This document shows positions 1-5,442 of a DNA stretch of 5,442 bases, in pieces. The notes under the pieces are model-generated. The model was not told the origin of the DNA, did no database searches, and worked only from the letters and a program-made list of their open reading frames with translations. Source of the DNA: Gemmatimonadota bacterium. GTDB lineage: Bacteria; Gemmatimonadota; Gemmatimonadetes; Gemmatimonadales; GWC2-71-9. Made by a program: the position numbers and the translations under genes. Every line of letters begins with the position of its first letter. The stretch's first letter is position 1. The DNA is taken from the NCBI GenBank assembly GCA_003221075.1, contig QHUF01000039.1, positions 1 through 5,442 of the forward strand, given 5' to 3'.

Positions 1-1
1 C

Positions 2-1585
2 TCGTCGCTCGAGGTGGAGCTGTCCTCGGCCGGCAACGTGGCCGGACGCGCATTCCAGAAGGAGATCTACGGCAGGAATCCGTACGGCCGAAACACCAGC
101 GCCGCGGCATACAGGGCGATCACCCGGAACGACGTCGCCGGCTTCGCAGGGCGTCGCATTCGTCCTGCAGGCTCGCTGCTGGTGATCTCCGGAGACATCA
201 CCCTGCCGCGGGCCCGGGAGCTCGCGACGCAGGCGTTCGGCACGTGGCGCGGTGCCGCGGCGCCGGCGCCGGCGTTCCCCGCCGCCCCGGCCAAGCGCCG
301 TACCGATATCCTGCTCGTCAACCGGCCGGGCTCCGTGCAGTCGAACATCGTAATCGGCAATACCACGTTCCTGCCGACCGACACCATCTATTATCCAGCG
401 CGCATCGCCACGCACGTGCTGGGCGGTGGGAGCGATTCGCGGTTGTTCATGATCCTGCGCGAGCAGAAGAGCTGGACCTACGGGTCCTACGCCGCACTTC
501 GGCGCAGCCGCGGCCTCGGCTACTGGCAGGCGACGTTCGAGGGGCGGACCGAGGTGACCGACAGCGCGCTCACGGAGCTGCTGCATCAGATCGACCGCGT
601 TCGCACCGAGACGATTCCGGACACCGAGCTGGTGGCGGCGAAGGGATTCCTCGTCGGCTCATTCCCGCTCACGATCGAGACGCCGGCGCAGATCGCGCAG
701 GTCGTCACGACTGCGCGGTTGCTCGGCCTCGGCCCCGATTACATCCAGCGCTACCGCGAGCGGCTTACGGCGGTGAGTGGCGCGCGGGCGCGCGCCGCAG
801 CCCAGCGCGTGTTCAAGCGCGACGCACTCACCATCGTCGTGGTCGGCGATGCCAAGGCTCTGTATGACAAGCTGCAGACGATCGCGCCCGTCCGGCTCGC
901 CGACATTGAAGGCAACGCGATGGACCCCGCCGAGCTGAACCCGACGGGCGGACCAGTCGCGTTCGATCGCAGCCAGGTCGTGGCGCGCAGCGACAGCTTC
1001 CAGGCTTTGGTCCAGGGCAACGTTCTCGGCGGACAGACGGCGAAAGTCGTCACGGATGGTGACTCGATCGTCTATACCGAATCGACCGTGATTGGCTCGT
1101 TCGTCCAGCAGCAGTCGACGGTCGTGCTGAACAGCGACCTGTCAATGCGTCGCACCGATCAGACCGGCGCGGTACAGGGTCAGCACACGGAGATCCATCT
1201 TGCATACGCGGGCGGGCGCGTGAAAGGCACGAGCCAGACGCCGCAGCCCGGCGGTCCGAAGACGATCGCGGTCGATACGACGGTACCCGCAGGTACGATC
1301 GACGACAACGCGCTCGCCGTCCTGTTGCCCGCCCTGCCGCTCGAGCAAGGCAAGACGTTCAACCTGAACGTGTTTTCGTCCGGCGAGGGCGCGACCAAAG
1401 TCGTCAGCGTGAAGGTCACCGCGATCGAGAACGTGGTGGTTCCGGCGGGGACATTCCCGGCCTACCGGCTCGAGCTGTCCGGGATGCAGTTGCCGGTCGT
1501 GTGGCACGTAACGCAGCAAGCGCCCCGGCGGGCTGCGCGTATCGCGCCGACGGGAATGCCGTTGGTGTTTGAACTCGTGAAATAG
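2..1585 (+). CDS. M16-family metallopeptidase-like protein with extra C-terminal domain (5' end outside window)
   Basis: The reading frame is open to the left edge, so the GTG at 14 is unlikely to be the true start; 527 codons are visible, numbered here from the codon at 2. Residues 1 to about 85 look like the end of an M16 N-terminal domain: a GRNPYGR segment, then LLVISGD at 59-65. After an Ala/Pro-rich linker, residues about 100-300 form the second M16 domain, with SRLFMILRE and the Arg/Tyr pair (R153, Y160) typical of this domain, ending at a VVVGD strand (279-283). The HxxEH zinc motif would lie upstream of the window, so catalytic competence cannot be judged. Residues about 315-527 are an additional beta-rich domain with VPAGTFPAYRLEL at 480-492, reminiscent of DUF3108-like domains (from memory). 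M16 proteins of this type are usually exported and degrade peptides; export is inferred because the N-terminus is not visible. The gene is probably cotranscribed with the two amidohydrolase genes downstream. Confidence 0.88.
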   Translation, partial: SSLEVELSSAGNVAGRAFQKEIYGRNPYGRNTSAAAYRAITRNDVAGFAGRRIRPAGSLLVISGDITLPRARELATQAFGTWRGAAAPAPAFPAAPAKRRTDILLVNRPGSVQSNIVIGNTTFLPTDTIYYPARIATHVLGGGSDSRLFMILREQKSWTYGSYAALRRSRGLGYWQATFEGRTEVTDSALTELLHQIDRVRTETIPDTELVAAKGFLVGSFPLTIETPAQIAQVVTTARLLGLGPDYIQRYRERLTAVSGARARAAAQRVFKRDALTIVVVGDAKALYDKLQTIAPVRLADIEGNAMDPAELNPTGGPVAFDRSQVVARSDSFQALVQGNVLGGQTAKVVTDGDSIVYTESTVIGSFVQQQSTVVLNSDLSMRRTDQTGAVQGQHTEIHLAYAGGRVKGTSQTPQPGGPKTIAVDTTVPAGTIDDNALAVLLPALPLEQGKTFNLNVFSSGEGATKVVSVKVTAIENVVVPAGTFPAYRLELSGMQLPVVWHVTQQAPRRAARIAPTGMPLVFELVK

Positions 1586-1589
1586 GAGG
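1584..1589 (+). promoter_or_regulatory. Strong Shine-Dalgarno (AGGAGG) for the lipoprotein amidohydrolase
   Basis: A perfect AGGAGG lies eight bases before the ATG at 1598 and overlaps the TAG stop (1583-1585) of the M16 gene. This fixes the amidohydrolase start and suggests translational coupling within one operon. Confidence 0.85.
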
Positions 1590-1597
1590 AACCGATA

Positions 1598-3052
1598 ATG
1601 CGGCGGTCGGGCGCTCAAACTGAAAAAGCGGCGGTCAAACTGACAGGGCGGCAGTCGGCTGCATTGGTGCTCGCGATCCTCCTCGCCGCGGGGTGCGCTT
1701 CCGCAGGGGCGCGGCCGGCTCAAGCGCCCGCGCCAGGAGCAGCACCCGCCCAGGCGGATACTGCAGCCGGCATCGGACCACAGTACCCGTCAACGTATCA
1801 GCGCCACCCCAATCCTCCCGTCCTGATCCGCAACGCGACCATCATGACCGCGGCGGGACAAGAGATTCAAGGCGGCTCGATTCTGTTCAAAGACGGCCGC
1901 ATCGTCTCGGTCGGGACGAGCGTCCAGGCGCCGAGTGACGCCGTGGTTGTCGACGCCACCGGCAAATGGGTGACGCCTGGTGTGATCGATACGCACTCGC
2001 ACATCGGTGTGTATGCCGCTCCCGGCACGTTTGCAGAGTCGGACGGCAACGAAGCCACGCGTCCGGTCACGGCCGAGGTCTGGGCGGAGCATTCGTTCTG
2101 GCCGCAGGATCCGCAGATCCCGCTCGCGATCGCGGGCGGCGTGACGACGATCCAGGCACTACCCGGTTCGGCGAATCTCATCGGCGGGCGCAGCGCGGTG
2201 CTGAAGCTCGTTCCCGCGCGGTCGGTGCAGGAGATGAAGTTCCCCGGCGCGCACTACGGGCTGAAGATGGCCTGTGGTGAGAATCCCAAGCGTGTGTACG
2301 GCCAACGCGGCGGACCATCGACGCGCATGGGCAACATGGCCGGCTATCGCGAGGCGTTCATCGCGGCGCAGGCCTATCGTCGCAAGTGGGACAAGTGGAA
2401 CAAGGATCACCAGGGTGATCCGCCGGAGCGCAATCTGCGCAACGAGTCTCTCGCCGAGGTGCTGCGCGGCAACATCTACGTGCAGAACCACTGCTACCGC
2501 GCGGACGAGATGATGCAGATGCTGGACCTCGCGCACGAGTTCGGCTTCAAGATCCGCTCCTTCCACCACGCGGTGGAGGCGTACAAGATCGCCGACGTGC
2601 TGGCGCGCGAGGGCACGGCGTCTTCGATCTGGTCGGACTGGTGGGGCTTCAAGGAGGAGGCGATGGATGGGATTTACGAGAACGGGGCGTTGCTGCAGCA
2701 AGCCGGTGCCCGCGTCGTGATCCACTCCGACGATGCGTCGGGGATTCAGCGTCTCAATCAGGAAGCGGCGAAGGCGATGTACCACGGCCGCCGCGCCGGG
2801 ATTCCCATTACGCGCGATCAGGCGGTGCGGTGGTTCACGGCGAACCCCGCCTGGGTGCTCGGCCTCGATTCGCTCGTCGGCACGCTCGAGCCCGGGAAAA
2901 TGGCGGACGTCGTCATCTGGTCCGCCGATCCGCTCTCGGTGTATGCCCGTGCGCTGCAGGTCTACAACGACGGCTGGCTGGTCTACGATCGGAACGATCC
3001 GACGCATCAACCCAAGATGGACTTCACTCTGGGTCAGGGAGAGCATCCATGA
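1598..3052 (+). CDS. Lipoprotein amidohydrolase (metal-dependent, amidohydrolase superfamily)
   Basis: The product has 484 residues. A basic N-terminus and hydrophobic segment (residues 21-31) end in LAAGC, giving a lipobox with Cys33, so it is probably a membrane-anchored extracytoplasmic lipoprotein; an Ala/Pro-rich tether follows to about residue 60. The amidohydrolase fold starts near residue 74 with the small beta-sandwich (VLIRNATIMTAAG), then GKWVTPGVIDTHSH, in which His133 and His135 form the HxH metal motif. Further candidate ligands are Lys223 (GLKMACGENPKR, possibly carboxylated), His298, His323 or His324, and Asp378 or Asp379 (VIHSDD). The C-terminal GTLEPGKMADVVIWSADPL (429-446) closes the beta-sandwich. 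The full ligand set suggests an active hydrolase of the imidazolonepropionase/prolidase-like group; a dipeptide or cyclic amide substrate is possible but cannot be read from sequence. Its last codons overlap the next gene by ATGA, so translational coupling is likely. Confidence 0.93.
   Translation: MRRSGAQTEKAAVKLTGRQSAALVLAILLAAGCASAGARPAQAPAPGAAPAQADTAAGIGPQYPSTYQRHPNPPVLIRNATIMTAAGQEIQGGSILFKDGRIVSVGTSVQAPSDAVVVDATGKWVTPGVIDTHSHIGVYAAPGTFAESDGNEATRPVTAEVWAEHSFWPQDPQIPLAIAGGVTTIQALPGSANLIGGRSAVLKLVPARSVQEMKFPGAHYGLKMACGENPKRVYGQRGGPSTRMGNMAGYREAFIAAQAYRRKWDKWNKDHQGDPPERNLRNESLAEVLRGNIYVQNHCYRADEMMQMLDLAHEFGFKIRSFHHAVEAYKIADVLAREGTASSIWSDWWGFKEEAMDGIYENGALLQQAGARVVIHSDDASGIQRLNQEAAKAMYHGRRAGIPITRDQAVRWFTANPAWVLGLDSLVGTLEPGKMADVVIWSADPLSVYARALQVYNDGWLVYDRNDPTHQPKMDFTLGQGEHP
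3036..3043 (+). promoter_or_regulatory. Ribosome binding site (AGGGAGAG) for the second amidohydrolase-like gene
   Basis: A purine-rich AGGGAGAG lies five bases before the ATG at 3049, inside the end of the upstream gene. It supports 3049 as the start. No usable in-frame start codon is seen in the nearest 16 codons upstream. Confidence 0.6.
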
Positions 3053-4127
3053 TCGCCTTTCTGCTGGCCCAGACGATCGCGATCACCGGTGGGACGGTGT
3101 ATCCGGTCTCCGGGCCAAAAATCGAGAACGCCACGGTCCTGATTCGCGACGGGAAGATCGCGGCCGTCGGTGCCAACGTGGCGGTGCCGGCCGGTGCGAC
3201 GCGTATCGATGCGTCGGGCAAATGGGTGACGCCGGGCCTGATCGACGGCGCGGGCCAGATGGGGCTGCGCGAAATCGGCGCCGTGCAGAACACGAATGAA
3301 GCGACGCTCCGAGGGAATGAGGTCGCGGCCGCGTTCAATGTGCTGGAAGGGATCAACCCGGCGTCGACGTTGATTGCGGTCAACCGCATGGAAGGCGTCA
3401 CCACGACGCTCGCGGTCCCGAACGGGAGTCTGATCTGGGGCCAGGCGGTGTTGATCGATCTGGATGGGCCCACGATTGAAGCGATGCGGGTGAAGTCCCC
3501 CGCGGCGATGGTCGCCGACCTCAGCGAGGGCGCGAAGGAAGCCGGCGGTGGATCGCGGGCGGGTGTCGCCCAGCGGCTGCGCCAGGTGCTGAACGACGCG
3601 CGCGAGTACGCGACGCGGCGTGCCGACTATCGCCGGGCGCAGATTCAGCCGCTCTCCGCGAGCGCCGCGGACCTCGAGGCGCTGCAGCCGGTGCTGCGGG
3701 GAGAGCTGCCGCTGCTGGTGGTGGCGAATCGCCGGAGTGACATCGAAACCGCGCTGCGCATCGGACGCGAATACAAGCTGCGGCTGATTCTCGCGGGCGC
3801 GGTGGCGTCAAGGTCGCGCTCATGGAGACCGCGACGGAGAACACCCGCGACCTGCGTCAGCAGGCCGGCAATGCGGTCGCGAGCGGGATGACGTGGGAGC
3901 AGGCATTGCGGGCGGTCACGCTGACGCCCGCCGAAATCCTCGGTGTGGCCGGACAGTATGGGTCAATTGACGCTGGCAAGGTTGCGAACGTCGTCGTCTG
4001 GAGTGGGGATCCATTCGAATTCACAACGGGCGTGGAGCACGTCTACATCCGTGGCCGCGAGATTCCGCTCAGGAGCAGGCAGACGGAGTTGCTGGAGAGG
4101 TATAAGACGCTGCCGCCGAAGTACTAG
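3049..4127 (+). pseudogene. Amidohydrolase-like gene broken by an internal deletion and frameshift
   Basis: Translation starts at ATG 3049, overlapping the upstream stop (ATGA). Frame 1 encodes the N-terminal part: TIAITGGTVYPVSGP, GKWVTPGLIDGAGQ, and on to EYKLRLILAGA near 3801. Past that point the frame turns into Arg-rich nonsense and stops at 3891. Clear family sequence resumes at once in frame 3, with GGVKVALMETATENTRD from 3801, then RQQAGNAVASG, GKVANVVVWSGDPFEF and a normal-looking C-terminus ending at TAG 4127. In relatives as I remember them, about 40-50 residues lie between these two blocks (the VPV...LPxSFxxLGA...NAA region), so a deletion of roughly 130 bases with length 1 modulo 3 is inferred, not a one-base slip. 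Short GC-rich repeats (GCGGGCG, GCGGTGGCG) sit at the junction. The product also lacks the HxH motif (DGAGQ instead of DTHSH) and has only a vestigial signal peptide. An assembly collapse is the main alternative to a true pseudogene. Confidence 0.85.
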
Positions 4128-4242
4128 GGCGGCGAAAACGGCGGCGGCGAGGAGAGGCGGCGGCGAAGGGCGGCAAAAACAAAAGGAGCGGCTTTTGCCG
4201 CCCCTCGCCGCCTCATCGCCGCCGATTCTGTTGCCGCCCTAG
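4124..4242. repeat. 119-base imperfect inverted repeat between convergent genes, possible bidirectional transcription end
   Basis: The arms are 4124-4178 and 4193-4242. The outer ten bases (CTAGGGCGGC and its complement at 4233-4242) and the inner eleven base pairs (4168-4178 with 4193-4203) match perfectly. The middle aligns with a few mismatches and small gaps. The loop of the inner stem is 14 bases. Each outer end contains the TAG stop of the adjacent gene. The inner stem has A4/T4 on the loop side, not after the stem, so it is not a textbook intrinsic terminator, but its position between convergent blocks suggests transcript ending or 3'-end protection in both directions. Confidence 0.8.
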
Positions 4243-4508
4243 TTCTTCGCAGCCGCCGCGGGATACACGCTCACCTGAAAGCGCTGCTTGTTCTTGTGCT
4301 CGAATTTCACGTGCCCGTCGATGGTCGTGAATAGCGTGTCGTTGGCGGCCCGCCGGACGTTCTTTCCCGGGTGGAACTTGGTGCCGCGCTGAATCACGAT
4401 GATCGTACCGGCCCGCACGAATTCCCCGCCGAAGCGCTTCACGCCGAGGTATTTCGGATTGGAGTCGCGCCCGTTGCGCGAGGAGCCGACGCCCTTCTTA
4501 TGAGCCAT
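4239..4508 (-). CDS. rpmA: 50S ribosomal protein bL27
   Basis: This 89-residue protein has the hallmark bL27 start MAHKKGVGSSRNGRDS, followed by PKYLGVKRFGG, AGTIIVIQRGT and HPGKNV. The N-terminal tail of bL27 reaches towards the peptidyl transferase centre of the large ribosomal subunit. It begins directly with MAHKK, without the cleaved N-terminal extension known from Firmicutes. Length is close to the usual 85 or so residues; the extra residues are an Ala-rich tail (PAAAAKN). It lies seven bases downstream of rplU; a TGAGGA at 4518-4513 on this strand overlaps the rplU stop and serves as its ribosome binding site, so the two are surely cotranscribed. Its TAG stop lies within the inverted repeat shared with the convergent amidohydrolase-like gene. 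Confidence 0.98.
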   Translation of the reverse strand: MAHKKGVGSSRNGRDSNPKYLGVKRFGGEFVRAGTIIVIQRGTKFHPGKNVRRAANDTLFTTIDGHVKFEHKNKQRFQVSVYPAAAAKN

Positions 4509-4515
4509 GCTATCC

Positions 4516-4833
4516 TCAGCCGACCTTCACGTCGGCGATCTTGATCTCGGTGAAATCCTGCCGGTGCCCGGCGTGCCGGCGGTAACCGGTGCGGCGCGCG
4601 AACCGGAAGATCCGGACCTTCTTGTCCTTGCCGTGCCGCACGACCTCGGCAGTCACCTTGGCACCCTTGATGTGTGGCTTGCCGCTCTGCACGTCCTTCC
4701 CGTCGCTCGCGATGAGCACATGGTCGAACGAGACTTCGTCCCCCGGCTTCGCATCGAGCAGCGGGACCTTGATGGTGACGCCCGGCTCGGCGCGGAACTG
4801 ACGGCCACCGGTTGTGAAAATCGCGTAACTCAT
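4516..4833 (-). CDS. rplU: 50S ribosomal protein bL21
   Basis: The 105-residue product matches bL21 in length and motifs: MSYAIFTTGGRQFRAEPG at the N-terminus, the LLDAKPGDEVSFDHVLI segment, and the basic C-terminal part with RRTGYRRHAGHRQDFTEIKI. bL21 binds 23S rRNA in the large subunit. It precedes rpmA by seven bases and follows rng by 78 bases, the conserved rng-rplU-rpmA arrangement. No good Shine-Dalgarno is seen just before the ATG (only a weak AGG eleven or so bases away, after TTT), which fits either weak initiation or a short-leader transcript from the promoter-like sequence at 4871-4843. Confidence 0.98.
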   Translation of the reverse strand: MSYAIFTTGGRQFRAEPGVTIKVPLLDAKPGDEVSFDHVLIASDGKDVQSGKPHIKGAKVTAEVVRHGKDKKVRIFRFARRTGYRRHAGHRQDFTEIKIADVKVG

Positions 4834-4842
4834 AGGGCGCGG

Positions 4843-4871
4843 AACCTAAACAATGACAATCGGTTGGTCAA
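4843..4871 (-). promoter_or_regulatory. Candidate sigma70-type promoter for rplU-rpmA
   Basis: Read on the minus strand, TTGACC (4871-4866, five of six to TTGACA) is separated by 17 bases from TAGGTT (4848-4843), which keeps the three most conserved -10 bases (T, A and final T). A start about seven bases downstream would fall near 4836, leaving a leader of only a few bases before the rplU ATG at 4833. Seen by eye only; the -10 element is weak. Confidence 0.4.
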
Positions 4872-4881
4872 GGTCGTGGAT

Positions 4882-4909
4882 GTAGGGGCGCAGCATGCTG
4901 CGCCCCTAC
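4882..4909. repeat. Perfect 28-base palindrome between rng and rplU
   Basis: The half-site GTAGGGGCGCAGCA is followed directly by its exact reverse complement, with a GCATGC core and no spacer. It begins two bases after the rng stop codon (4912-4914) and ends 11 bases before the candidate rplU -35 element. There is no T-run after it in the rng direction, so it is not a canonical terminator. Palindromes with GTAGGGGC ends recur as dispersed repeats in various bacteria (from memory), so a REP-like element is likely; a 3'-end stabiliser for rng mRNA is another possibility. Confidence 0.85.
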
Positions 4910-4911
4910 CA

Positions 4912-5442
4912 TCACGCCACAGCGTACTGCTCGGTCACATCACGACCCGCGGGCCGAGCCATCATCCTGAATTCATCCAGCCGCATCATTGGGTCGTCAC
5001 GCACCTCGAGCTCGAGCCCCGTTTGCTTCTCGAGCTGCCGCAGGAAGTTAGGCTCCTGCTCCACGAGATACAGCGCGACCTCGGGATGCAGCCGCACCGA
5101 GAGCTGGCGCTCCTTGTGGTCGGCACCGGCGCGCTTGAGGGACCGCTCCATCCGCCGCACCACCACCTCCGGGCGGAAGACACGGCCCGTTCCCGTACAA
5201 GTCGGGCATTCCGTCGTCATCGACTGCCACAGCGAAGGGCGAACCCGCTGCCGGGTCATCTCGATCAGGCCCAACTCGGACACCGCGAAGGCGCGGGTAC
5301 GTGCCCGGTCGCGGCTGAGGTGCGTGCGCAACTCCTGAAGCACCTTGTCGCGGTTGGAGCGCGTCTCCATGTCGATGAAATCGACGACGATGATCCCGCC
5401 GATGTCGCGCAGCCGGAGCTGGCGTGCCACTTCGCGCGCCGC
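4912..5442 (-). CDS. rng: Ribonuclease G/E family endoribonuclease, C-terminal part (5' end outside window)
   Basis: The frame runs off the right edge; 176 codons are visible. The fragment opens with AAREVARQLRLRDIGG and continues with IIVVDFIDM, the core of the RNase E/G DNase I-like catalytic domain; its first Asp (codon 5382-5380) corresponds to catalytic Asp346 of E. coli RNase E. ECPTCTGTGRV carries the two Cys of the Zn-link (codons at 5208 and 5199), which in this family bridges subunits of the dimer. The remaining 95 or so residues form the small domain, ending DVTEQYAVA. No long RNase E-type degradosome tail follows, so RNase G is the better name. The enzyme cuts single-stranded RNA in rRNA processing and mRNA decay. 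The S1 domain and the start codon lie outside the window. Linkage to rplU and rpmA is commonly conserved. Confidence 0.95.
   Translation of the reverse strand, partial: AAREVARQLRLRDIGGIIVVDFIDMETRSNRDKVLQELRTHLSRDRARTRAFAVSELGLIEMTRQRVRPSLWQSMTTECPTCTGTGRVFRPEVVVRRMERSLKRAGADHKERQLSVRLHPEVALYLVEQEPNFLRQLEKQTGLELEVRDDPMMRLDEFRMMARPAGRDVTEQYAVA

Noticed and set aside
244..867. 207-codon open frame in another frame of the M16 gene
   Set aside because: It overlaps conserved M16 sequence and its Arg/Ala/Gly-rich translation has no domain features.
2159..3046. Long open frame (295 codons) antisense to the lipoprotein amidohydrolase
   Set aside because: It lies entirely opposite a gene with clear conserved motifs; its translation is Arg/His/Val-rich with no recognisable domain, as expected for a shadow frame in GC-rich DNA.
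3793..3830. Programmed ribosomal frameshifting in the amidohydrolase-like gene
   Set aside because: There is no slippery heptamer, and a frameshift alone would not restore the family residues that seem to be missing; a deletion explains the data better.
3822..4127. Separate small gene of 101 codons starting at ATG 3822
   Set aside because: It is the C-terminal end of the amidohydrolase family, the family match begins before the ATG (GGVKVAL), and no ribosome binding site precedes it.
4168..4203. Canonical Rho-independent terminator
   Set aside because: The stem is strong, but the A and T runs are on the loop side and no T-run follows the stem on either strand, so only a looser transcript-end role is proposed.
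4895..5338. 147-codon open frame antisense to the ribonuclease gene
   Set aside because: Its Ser/Arg-rich translation is low in complexity and the opposite strand encodes the catalytic and Zn-link motifs of RNase G/E.

Overview
The window is GC-rich bacterial chromosome. It holds two convergent gene blocks that meet at a strong inverted repeat near position 4185. I saw no phage, CRISPR, transposase, tRNA or rRNA signal. The secreted M16 peptidase and amidohydrolase genes, together with the rng-rplU-rpmA cluster, would suit a free-living Gram-negative-type bacterium. A Gemmatimonadota-like soil bacterium is my best guess, but that is inferred from memory of gene style and not shown by the sequence.

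Left block, plus strand (2-4127): three tightly packed genes that look like one operon. The first is the 3' part of an M16-family zinc peptidase-like protein carrying an extra C-terminal beta-rich domain. The second is a complete lipoprotein amidohydrolase with a full set of candidate metal ligands. It is preceded by a strong Shine-Dalgarno that overlaps the upstream stop codon. The third overlaps the second by ATGA and is a second amidohydrolase-like gene. This third gene is broken: an internal deletion that is not a multiple of three has removed an estimated 40-50 codons and shifted the frame near 3793-3806. A plausible joint role is extracytoplasmic peptide or amide breakdown.

Junction (4124-4242): a 119-base imperfect inverted repeat fills the whole space between the convergent blocks. 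Its ten-base ends contain the TAG stop codons of both flanking genes.

Right block, minus strand (5442 down to 4239): the C-terminal part of ribonuclease G/E, then rplU (bL21) and rpmA (bL27), a conserved housekeeping order. The 78-base gap between rng and rplU contains a perfect 28-base palindrome and a promoter-like sequence placed so close to rplU that its mRNA could be nearly leaderless.

Most of the window is ordinary. The points worth a second look are the deleted amidohydrolase (real pseudogene or assembly collapse), its apparent lack of metal ligands, the inverted repeat that supplies two stop codons, the 28-base palindrome, and the peptidase's extra C-terminal domain. I did not find a convincing new biological system.
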